64,000 bases of DNA from assembly GCF_036327755.1 (NCBI RefSeq), contig NZ_CP109596.1, positions 992,001 through 1,056,000 of the forward strand. The letters run 5' to 3'. Both the position numbers and the translations under genes were made by a program. The number at the start of each line of letters is the position of its first letter. Position 1 is the stretch's first letter. Positions 17,093-23,820 of this stretch are shown here, in pieces. This stretch comes from Nocardia sp. NBC_01503 (lineage in GTDB: Bacteria; Actinomycetota; Actinomycetes; Mycobacteriales; Mycobacteriaceae). The notes under the pieces were generated by a model, which had not been told where the DNA came from, searched no databases, and saw nothing but the letters and a program-made list of their open reading frames with translations.

Positions 17093-18283
17093 ATGAAGCA
17101 CCGCATCGTCGTCCTCGGCGCCGGGTACGCCGGTGGCATCGCCGCCGGTCGTCTCGCCAAGCGACTGCACCGCGACGACGTCGAGATCATCCTCGTCAAT
17201 GCCGATTCGGAGTTCGTCGAACGGATTCGCATGCACCAGCTCGCCAGCGGACAGGAGCTGCCGCAGCGGCCGCTGGCCGAGATCTACGCGGGCACCGGGG
17301 TTCAGGTCCGGGTGGCCCGGGTCGTATCGGTCGATGCCGACGGCAAGACCGTGGATCTCATCGACGAGAACGGCTCCGAGACACTCGGCTACGACACCCT
17401 GGTGTACGCGTTGGGGAGCGCGGTCAGCGATTTCGGCGTCCCCGGTGTCGCCGAGTACGCCCACAACGTCGGCGGTAAGCAGGCCGCGCTGCGATTGCGG
17501 GCGCGGCTGAGCGAACTGGCCGCGGGTGCGACCGTGCTGGTCGTCGGCGGCGGCCTGACAGCTATCGAGGCGGCCACCGAAATCGCCGAGGCCCGAACGG
17601 ATTTGCACGTCGCGATGGCCGCGCGCGGTGGGGTCGGCGACTGGCTCGGCGACAAGGCCCAGCAGCACCTGCACGCCGCGTTCGAACGATTCGGTATCAC
17701 CGTGCACGAGCGGGCCGACGTTACCCGTGTCGACGCGAACGGCGTGGAAACCGCTGCGGGCGAGCGGATTACGGCGCAGGTGACGGTGTGGACCGCCGGT
17801 TTCGAGGTGCACCCCATCGCGGCCGCCAGCACCCTGGCGGTCTCGGGCACCGGGCGGATCGTTGTCGACGGCACGCTGCGCTCGATCTCACACCCTGACG
17901 TGTACGCCCTCGGTGATGCCGCATTCGTCGAAGGAGTCGGCGGTAAGCCGCTCCGAATGGCTTGCGCCACAGCGACTCCGATGGCCTGGCAGGGCGCCGA
18001 TGCCCTCGCCGCGCGCCTGACCGGACACAAGGTCGCCACGGCTCCGATCGGCTACAACGCCCAGTGCATCAGCCTCGGCCGCCACGACGGTATATACCAG
18101 CTGGTCACTCGCGACGACCAGCCCAAGTCGACTGCCCTCACGGGCCGGACCGGAGCCCGTATCAAGGAGTTCATCTGCGCGGGCACCGCCTGGAGTCTCG
18201 CACACCCCACCATGATGCTGCCGAGCCGCCGCCGTCACCTGGTGGCGACCGGCAAGCAGGCCCCCAGCCCGGCCGTCAACTGA
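17093..18283 (+). CDS. FAD-dependent NAD(P)H oxidoreductase, NDH-2-like
   Basis: A 396-residue flavoprotein of the two-dinucleotide-fold pyridine nucleotide oxidoreductase class. The FAD-binding VVLGAGYAGGIAAGRL is at residues 5-20, the NAD(P)H-binding VLVVGGGLTAIEAATE lies near 145, and the FAD-contacting DVYALGDAAFVEG is in the C-terminal third. It resembles type II NADH dehydrogenases but lacks a clear C-terminal membrane anchor. GAGGGAG lies seven bases before the ATG at 17093. The gene sits directly after the ECF41 sigma factor and is the expected target of that regulator. Electron acceptor is unknown. Confidence 0.85.
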   Translation: MKHRIVVLGAGYAGGIAAGRLAKRLHRDDVEIILVNADSEFVERIRMHQLASGQELPQRPLAEIYAGTGVQVRVARVVSVDADGKTVDLIDENGSETLGYDTLVYALGSAVSDFGVPGVAEYAHNVGGKQAALRLRARLSELAAGATVLVVGGGLTAIEAATEIAEARTDLHVAMAARGGVGDWLGDKAQQHLHAAFERFGITVHERADVTRVDANGVETAAGERITAQVTVWTAGFEVHPIAAASTLAVSGTGRIVVDGTLRSISHPDVYALGDAAFVEGVGGKPLRMACATATPMAWQGADALAARLTGHKVATAPIGYNAQCISLGRHDGIYQLVTRDDQPKSTALTGRTGARIKEFICAGTAWSLAHPTMMLPSRRRHLVATGKQAPSPAVN

Positions 18284-18294
18284 ACACCGACAGT

Positions 18295-18334
18295 GCTGCC
18301 CGGGATCCGATTCCCGGGCAGCGCAGAGGTTTTC
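18295..18334 (+). terminator. Rho-independent terminator of the flavoprotein gene
   Basis: A perfect 11-bp stem (18295-18305 and 18312-18322, arm GCTGCCCGGGA) with a 6-base loop; a TTTT run follows nine bases later. Confidence 0.65.
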
Positions 18335-18336
18335 GA

Positions 18337-18420
18337 TCAGGGCAGCAGCCGCTGCTCCTTGGCCACCGCCACCGCGGCCGCGCGGGTATCCACGGCGAGC
18401 TTGTCGTAGATACGGCGGCG
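18337..18420 (-). pseudogene. Remnant: 3' end of a LuxR-type regulator
   Basis: The minus strand encodes RRRIYDKLAVDTRAAAVAVA then KEQRLLP and a TGA stop at 18337. This is the last part of a LuxR-family DNA-binding domain (end of the recognition helix region plus C-terminal helix). Nothing upstream on that strand continues the domain: the reading stops making sense at about 18420, where the remnant of another gene begins on the plus strand. The rest of the gene is missing, so this is a deletion relic. Confidence 0.65.
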
Positions 18421-18422
18421 CG

Positions 18423-18581
18423 CCGCAGCTGGCAGATATTCCGGGGACGCTGTTCCTGGCCGGCGGCGCACCGGTCGATGTCAAGGGCGCGCCGATCGCC
18501 GGGATCGGTGTGGCGGGCGCGCCGAGCGGCGATCTGGATGAGAAGTTCGCCCAAGCGGGTGCGGCGACACTCGGCCACTGA
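18423..18581 (+). pseudogene. Remnant: 3' end of a GlcG/HbpS-like heme-binding protein
   Basis: The plus strand encodes QLADIPGTLFLAGGAPVDV continuing with GAPIAGIGVAGAPSGDLDEK and AQAGAATLGH before a TGA at 18579-18581. This is the C-terminal third of a GlcG/HbpS (DUF336) protein, whose family binds heme or degrades it and is exported or cytoplasmic depending on the member. There is no start codon or N-terminal part; the sequence abuts the LuxR remnant within a few bases. The two relics therefore mark one deletion end point. A 12-bp direct repeat, CACTGAGCTCTC, occurs at about 18576 and 18603 just after it. Confidence 0.65.
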
Positions 18582-18724
18582 GCTCTCGCGCACCGAACGG
18601 CACTGAGCTCTCACTCACCAAGCGGGCTCGGCCGCGTGTTCCCAGAGATTTGCAGAAGTCAAAACCGTAGAGTCTGATCAGGTATGGCCGCGATAGCGGA
18701 TCGAACCCCGATCGGAGGCTAACC

Positions 18725-19552
18725 ATGGGCTTCAGCTCGATATTCGTGAGTGAGGCGCTCGGCACCGGAATACTCATCCTGCTCGGCGCCGGAGTCGTAG
18801 CCAATGTATTGCTCGCCAAATCCAAGGGCTTCGACGGCGGGTGGCTGCTCATTACGTTCGGCTGGGGTCTGGGTGTTTTCGCGGGCGTGTACGTCGCGTA
18901 CAAGACGGGCGGGCATCTCAATCCCGCCGTCACCATCGGCAATCTGTTCGCGGGCGCCGAGGAGTACGCGCCTGGCGTTCCGGTGACCTTCGGCAATACC
19001 GTCGCATATCTAACCGGTCAGCTGGTCGGCGCCTTCCTCGGCGCGTGCGCGGCCTTCACGGCCTACAAACGGCACTTCGACGCCGAACCGGATGAGGCCA
19101 AGAAGTTGGCGGTGTTCTCCACCGGCCCGGCCATCCGCTCGTACAAATGGAATTTCCTGACCGAGGTCATCGCGACCTTCGCGCTGGTGTTCGTGATTCT
19201 GGCGTTCGGCCACACCCCGAGCGGGCTCGGTCCGCTGGCCGCGGCCCTGCTGGTCGTCGGTATCGGCGCGTCACTGGGCGGCCCCACCGGATACGCCATC
19301 AATCCGGCCCGCGATCTGGGTCCGCGCATCGCCTACGCGCTGCTGCCCACCGGGCACGCCACCGCCGTTCTCCCCGAACGGGTTCCGGCCGATCTGAATG
19401 CGGGCGGGGTGGCCGAGCGGGTCGAAGAGCAACTGCCCGCGCACCCGGGCTCACATCACAAGAACGCCGACTGGGCCTACGCCTGGGTACCGGTGCTCGG
19501 ACCGCTGGTCGGCGGTGCGCTCGCGGGCCTGGTGGCACAGCTCTACCTGTGA
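18725..19552 (+). CDS. glpF: Glycerol facilitator / aquaporin (MIP family)
   Basis: A 275-residue six-helix channel of the cytoplasmic membrane that passes glycerol and possibly water. Both pore motifs are present: NPA in GGHLNPAVTIGN (about residue 64) and INPARDLGPR (about 196), the latter with the selectivity-filter arginine. The Asp after the second NPA-R (NPARDLGPR) is typical of glycerol-conducting members. The loop between 215 and 245 is longer and charged. It is read away from the gene remnants; an RBS-like GGAGG lies 5 bp before the ATG (GATCGGAGGCTAACC). It lies 2.7 kb from glpD and probably feeds the glycerol pathway, but is a separate unit. Confidence 0.9.
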   Translation: MGFSSIFVSEALGTGILILLGAGVVANVLLAKSKGFDGGWLLITFGWGLGVFAGVYVAYKTGGHLNPAVTIGNLFAGAEEYAPGVPVTFGNTVAYLTGQLVGAFLGACAAFTAYKRHFDAEPDEAKKLAVFSTGPAIRSYKWNFLTEVIATFALVFVILAFGHTPSGLGPLAAALLVVGIGASLGGPTGYAINPARDLGPRIAYALLPTGHATAVLPERVPADLNAGGVAERVEEQLPAHPGSHHKNADWAYAWVPVLGPLVGGALAGLVAQLYL

Positions 19553-19637
19553 TCGCGCGCCGCTCGGGCGGCGAATGTCGGTGTGCCTTGCTAGCTTTCG
19601 CGGCGTAAAACGTTGACGGAAGCTTGGAGCGGGGCGC

Positions 19638-21062
19638 ATGACCACCGGGGAAACCACCTATCTCGAATTGTCGCAGGACAGCGGTTCGGCACATAAGTTC
19701 TACGAGGTCGTCGTCGCGGGCACGCAGGTGACCATTCGCTACGGCCGGATCGGGGAGTCCGGGCAGGTCAAGGTGAGTTCCTTTGCCAGCGTGGACAAAG
19801 CGCGCGCGGCCGCCGCCAAGAAGGTGGGCGAGAAGGTGCGCAAGGGCTACGCACCCGCCGTCATGGGTGTGCGCGGTAAGCGACCGGTCACCCGGCGCGC
19901 CATCGTCTCCCAGCGCTCCACCGCGAAATCGGCCCCGGTGCTGTGGACCTTCGACTCCGGCGCGGCGGCGTTCGGCATCTTCGTCGACGAGCGGCGCTGC
20001 TGGGTCGGCAATGAGAGCGGCGATGTCTTCACGCTCACCCCCGGCGGCGAGGTGACCGGCCGCTTCCGCCTCCCCGATGCGGTGAAATGCATTGTGGCCG
20101 ATGACTTCTGGATCTACGCGGGCTGCGATGACGGCCGCGTCTACGATCTGTCGGGCAAGGTGCCGCGCGCCGCCTACGATATCGCCGCCAATGTCGATAT
20201 CTACTGGCTCGATATTCACGACGGCATTCTCGGCGTCTCCGATCGCGAGGGCGGGCTCACCGTCATCGACCATGAGGAGGAGTCGCTGTGGACGCGGCGC
20301 AGCACCGGCAACTCGGGCTGGATGGTGCGCATCGACAATGACGGTGTGTACCACGGCCATTCGGACGGCGTCACCAAATACGACCTGGACAGCGGCGTCA
20401 ACCAGTGGCACGTGCGGACCGGCGGCGCGGTACTGTTCGGCTGGCAGGAGGCCGAGTCGGTGTACGCGGGCACCAGCCATAATCAGGTGCGCATGGTCGC
20501 CAAGAACGGGCAGGCCGATCGCGCCTACCAGTGCGATGCGTCGGTATTCTCCTGCGCCACTTCACCGGATGGCCGCTATGTCTTCGCCGGCGACAACTAC
20601 TCCTCGGTGTACTGCTTCGACTCCACTGGCCAGCGGCTGTGGAAGCTCGCCACCGGCTGCGGTTCGGCGTATTCGATGCAGTATCACGACGAGAAGCTGT
20701 ACCTGGTCACCACCAACGGTTCGCTGGCCTGTCTGGATGTGAGCGAGGCCGCCATCCACGATGCGGAGCAGGGGGTACTGCCGCAGACGCTTTCGGTGAA
20801 GGCGCCCGAGATGTCGGCCGTAACCCCGAGTGCCACAGTCGAAGTGGCGGTGGACGCGGGCAATGGCATTGTCGTGGAATGCGTCAACGACGGCGGTAAC
20901 CTGCGCGTGCACGTGGTCTCCCCCGGCTATCAGCGCGGCTGGAATGTGCAGTTCCCGCGCGAGATTCGCCAGGCGGGGGCGCGATACGTGGTCGACGCGG
21001 TCTCGGAGTCGGCACGCGGCGGCTTCTATCGCGTGCGCGGCGATATCCGCCGACTGCGCTGA
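19638..21062 (+). CDS. WGR domain protein with beta-propeller (PQQ/WD40-like) repeats
   Basis: A 474-residue cytoplasmic protein with no signal peptide or membrane helix. Residues 1-75 form a WGR domain (YLELSQDSGSAHKFYEVVVA, ITIRYGRIGESGQ-like stretch with YGRIG in place of the strict WGR, then FASVDKARAAAAKKVGEKVR). WGR domains bind nucleic acid ends in PARPs and occur in the bacterial MolR family. From about 95 to 470 there are six or seven repeated blades of the type CWVGNESGDVFTLTPGG, IYAGCDDGRVYDLSG, VYAGTSHNQVRMVAKNG and VFAGDNYSSVYCFDSTG, consistent with a beta propeller. It follows glpF by 85 bp on the same strand. Function unknown. Confidence 0.8.
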   Translation: MTTGETTYLELSQDSGSAHKFYEVVVAGTQVTIRYGRIGESGQVKVSSFASVDKARAAAAKKVGEKVRKGYAPAVMGVRGKRPVTRRAIVSQRSTAKSAPVLWTFDSGAAAFGIFVDERRCWVGNESGDVFTLTPGGEVTGRFRLPDAVKCIVADDFWIYAGCDDGRVYDLSGKVPRAAYDIAANVDIYWLDIHDGILGVSDREGGLTVIDHEEESLWTRRSTGNSGWMVRIDNDGVYHGHSDGVTKYDLDSGVNQWHVRTGGAVLFGWQEAESVYAGTSHNQVRMVAKNGQADRAYQCDASVFSCATSPDGRYVFAGDNYSSVYCFDSTGQRLWKLATGCGSAYSMQYHDEKLYLVTTNGSLACLDVSEAAIHDAEQGVLPQTLSVKAPEMSAVTPSATVEVAVDAGNGIVVECVNDGGNLRVHVVSPGYQRGWNVQFPREIRQAGARYVVDAVSESARGGFYRVRGDIRRLR

Positions 21063-21098
21063 CTCGCGCCGAATTCCGTCGCGTCCCCGTGGCTCCGG

Positions 21099-21602
21099 TC
21101 AGATACCGATGCTGAAAAGCTCGCCCGGGGTCGCGCCCAGTGCGACGAAATGCTGCTGCGGAACCTCGACGAAGATCGCGCGACTGGTGGCGATGACGGT
21201 ATCGCCATCGGTCAGCACCGCATCGATGAAGAGTTTGCGACCCTCCCGCGCGCTGAGCTGAGATGTGACGATCAGTTCTCTGCCCAGGCGGGCGGGCGCC
21301 TTGAAGTTCACATCGAGATTCACGGTCACCGCGGGCCGCCGCAGCGGCATCAGAATGGCCCCGGAGGCTTCATCGAGGGCGGCGGCGACAATGCCGCCGT
21401 GCGCCACCCCGGGCGCGCCCTGATGCCGCTCATCCATGGTGAAAGCGCCGCGCACGGTGTCTCCGCGGCGTTCGAACACAATACGCGGCGAGGACGGATT
21501 CGAGGGGCCGCAGCCGAAACACCCGGGGTGATGCGGCGGGAACGGCCCCTGCGCGAAGAGCTCCCCGAGCGGCAGCGGCGCCGATTCGCGATCGTGTTCC
21601 AT
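21099..21602 (-). CDS. Hotdog-fold thioesterase, PaaI-like
   Basis: A 167-residue thioesterase-superfamily protein likely to hydrolyse an acyl-CoA. The segment GVAHGGIVAAALDEASGAIL is the conserved helix that carries the catalytic Asp or Glu, and PAVTVNLDVNFKAPARLGRE is the following beta strand pattern. Near the N-terminus HHPGCFGCGPSNPSSPRI is typical of the actinobacterial subgroup. Gene is convergent with the WGR gene, 36 bp apart, and is followed upstream by a terminator that belongs to the Clp gene. Confidence 0.87.
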   Translation of the reverse strand: MEHDRESAPLPLGELFAQGPFPPHHPGCFGCGPSNPSSPRIVFERRGDTVRGAFTMDERHQGAPGVAHGGIVAAALDEASGAILMPLRRPAVTVNLDVNFKAPARLGRELIVTSQLSAREGRKLFIDAVLTDGDTVIATSRAIFVEVPQQHFVALGATPGELFSIGI

Positions 21603-21656
21603 CTCCCGAAGTTAACCCACATTCGTTAGCAAAGCGAGAAGTGGGAGAGTCGCGAC

Positions 21657-21692
21657 AAAAGCGCCGCGCCGGGAGTGGACCCGGCGCGGCGC
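21657..21692 (-). terminator. Rho-independent terminator of the Clp gene
   Basis: A perfect 13-bp stem (21661-21673 and 21680-21692, arm GCGCCGCGCCGGG) with a 6-base loop, followed on the minus strand by TTTT (21657-21660). Confidence 0.85.
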
Positions 21693-21705
21693 TGTCCGTG
21701 GGCGG

Positions 21706-23106
21706 CTAGTGCTTGGACTTGCCCGCACCGGCCTTGCCGCGTCCCGTTTTGGCGGGCGCGGTACCGGCCGGGATATTGATGGTGGCGTCCGCGCCTTTCT
21801 TACCGGAAGCCTTGCGGTGCAACGCCTCTATGAGCAGACCGTTCTCATCGGCGTCGATGCGCACGGTATCGCCCGGAGCCAGCGCGCCGTCCAGGATCTT
21901 CTTCGACAGGGCATTGTCCAACTGCTTCTGCACGGTCCGGCGCAGCGGGCGCGCACCGAACTCGGGTTGATACCCGGTATCGGCGAGCCAATCGGTGGCC
22001 TTGTCCGAGACATCGAGGGCGATGTCCTGTGCGCGCAGGCGGCGACGGGTGCCATCCAGCACCAGATCCACGATATCGCGCAGTTGATCGCGGTCCAGGC
22101 GATGGAAGACGATCTGCTCATCGAGCCGATTGAGGAACTCGGGCCGGAAATGCTTGCGCAGCCGATCCTCCAGCTGCGGTGTAATCGATTCCAGGTCACC
22201 GTCTTCGGCGGACAGGATGATGTCCGAGCCGATATTGCTGGTCAGAATGACAATGGTGTTCTTGAAGTCGACCGTGCGGCCCTTGGAGTCGGTGACCCGG
22301 CCGTCGTCCAAAAGTTGCAGCAGCACATTGAACACATCCGGGTGCGCCTTCTCCACCTCGTCGAACAGGATCACCGAATACGGTTGGCGGCGAACCTTAT
22401 CGGTGAGCTGCGCGGCATCGTCGTAGCCCACGTATCCGGGCGGTGCGCCGACCAGCCGGGAGACCGTGTGCTTCTCCTGGAATTCGCTCATATCGAAGCG
22501 GATCAGCCGGTCCTCGTCACCGAATACCGCCTGCGCCAACGCTTTCGCGAGTTCGGTCTTACCGACACCGGTGGGTCCCAGGAACAGGAACGAGCCGATC
22601 GGCCGATTCGGATCCTTGAGTCCGGCGCGCGCCCGGCGCACCGCCTCGGCCACCGCGACAATCGCCTCCTCCTGCCCGACGACCCGCTTATGCAGCACCT
22701 CTTCGAGTTTCAGCAGTTTCTGCCGCTCCTCGACCGTGAGATCGGTGACCGGAATACCGGTCTGGCGCGAGACCACCTCGGCGATATCGGTGACGGTCAC
22801 CTGCTGCACCTCGGGTGAGGTGGCACTGTCGGAGCCGGATCCCTTCTCCGCCTTGGCTATTTCGGCCTTGAGCTTATTCGCTTTCTCATAATCCTCGGCG
22901 GCGACGGCGGCATCCTTCTCCCTGCGCAGACCCGCGAGCCGCTCCTGACTCTCGCGCGCCTTCGGGTCGAGGGTGCGGGTGCGCAGTCGCACGCGCGCGC
23001 CCGCCTGATCGACGAGATCGATGGCCTTGTCCGGCATGAACCGGTCGGTGAGGTACCGATCCGAGAGTTCGGCCGCCGCGATCAGCGCCTCGTCCTCATA
23101 GTGCAC
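21706..23106 (-). CDS. Truncated Clp ATPase (second AAA module only)
   Basis: A 466-codon frame encoding the C-terminal half of a ClpC/ClpB-type unfoldase. It begins at the very end of the first AAA module (HYEDEALIAAAELSDRYLTD, MPDKAIDLVDQAGARVRL), then a short UVR-like coiled segment (REKDAAVAAEDYEKANKLKAEI), then a complete second AAA module with Walker A (GPTGVGKT), Walker B (VILFDEVEKAH), sensor 1 (TSNIG) and the sensor-2 stretch GARPLRR. Normal family members have about 800-850 residues with an N-domain and two AAA modules. The first module is absent. A GTG at 23106 could start translation, but whether a product is made is uncertain. The C-terminal tail is rich in Gly, Lys and Ala. Confidence 0.8.
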   Translation of the reverse strand: MHYEDEALIAAAELSDRYLTDRFMPDKAIDLVDQAGARVRLRTRTLDPKARESQERLAGLRREKDAAVAAEDYEKANKLKAEIAKAEKGSGSDSATSPEVQQVTVTDIAEVVSRQTGIPVTDLTVEERQKLLKLEEVLHKRVVGQEEAIVAVAEAVRRARAGLKDPNRPIGSFLFLGPTGVGKTELAKALAQAVFGDEDRLIRFDMSEFQEKHTVSRLVGAPPGYVGYDDAAQLTDKVRRQPYSVILFDEVEKAHPDVFNVLLQLLDDGRVTDSKGRTVDFKNTIVILTSNIGSDIILSAEDGDLESITPQLEDRLRKHFRPEFLNRLDEQIVFHRLDRDQLRDIVDLVLDGTRRRLRAQDIALDVSDKATDWLADTGYQPEFGARPLRRTVQKQLDNALSKKILDGALAPGDTVRIDADENGLLIEALHRKASGKKGADATINIPAGTAPAKTGRGKAGAGKSKH

Positions 23107-23299
23107 CCGATGGTGCTCCTCGTACGGCGGCCCGGACTCCGTCCACGACGGATTTGGCGCTCTCGCTCAGCAATCGGGTCAGATCAATGCGCTGGACCGG
23201 TGGCTGGGCCGCCATACCGGAGCCGAAGAAGCGCTGGAATATATCGTCGATGGAGTCGAAGGAGTCCCTGGAGCTTGGCCAACCCTGCGTCATGGTCAC
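23096..23299 (-). pseudogene. N-terminal fragment of the same Clp ATPase gene
   Basis: This frame encodes the first part of the Clp protein: a start region with SIDDIFQRFFGSG and RIDLTRLLSESAKSVVDGVR, which is how actinobacterial Clp paralogues of this type open, just before the Clp N-domain. It then shifts out of frame and stops at 23096. The downstream frame resumes in the coding sequence for the end of AAA module 1 (YEEHHRVHYEDEAL in the other frame). So some 350 to 400 residues are missing and the join, near 23115-23160, is out of frame. A deletion pseudogene is the simplest reading; an assembly error is possible. Confidence 0.7.
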
Positions 23300-23386
23300 C
23301 TCGTGGAATCGGGGGACTAATGGGGCGAACTCGACTCCACACTAGCGAGCGGGTCCGAAAGGGCAAGGGGCCGTAATGCCTTTGTG

Positions 23387-23617
23387 TCAGTTCAGTCCGG
23401 CACCCACCGGGGCGAATGGCGCGTAATCACGAACGCAGCCCTCGGTCCAATCCCACAGGGATATGGGATCCACCGCTACGCCGCGCTGCAGGATCAGCCG
23501 CCAGCCCTCGTCCTGCTTCTCCCAGATATCACCGTCGCGATCGACATAGAAACCGTCGACGGCGGGTTCGATTCCACTCTCTCCGAATCCACTCGGAAAA
23601 TGCGATTGCTGCGACAT
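23387..23617 (-). CDS. Small acidic hypothetical protein
   Basis: A 76-residue protein, MSQQSHFPSGFGESGIEPAV onward, containing DGFYVDRDGDIWEKQDEGWR. No family is recognised. It is acidic, soluble, and rich in Trp (three residues), and the central block resembles a short beta-hairpin repeat seen in small actinobacterial proteins. A GAGG-containing sequence (AAGAGGTGCTCGTC) precedes the ATG at 23617. It lies between the broken Clp gene and the large BTAD regulator and has no clear operon partner. Confidence 0.6.
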   Translation of the reverse strand: MSQQSHFPSGFGESGIEPAVDGFYVDRDGDIWEKQDEGWRLILQRGVAVDPISLWDWTEGCVRDYAPFAPVGAGLN

Positions 23618-23820
23618 GACGAGCACCTCTTCGGTCAGGTTTGGTTCCACCCAAAAGTATCCGGGAGGCCACTTCCGCTGCACTTCCAGAGCGGTTCGGA
23701 AGGGTACGGGCATAACTATTCGACAACTATTGTGCAAACTTTTGGCATCTCCGGGTTTTTGCGGGATAGTGCTCTTCTTGCGGCGAACGTCCAGTTTGCT
23801 TTCGGGACGAGGAGGGTTCG

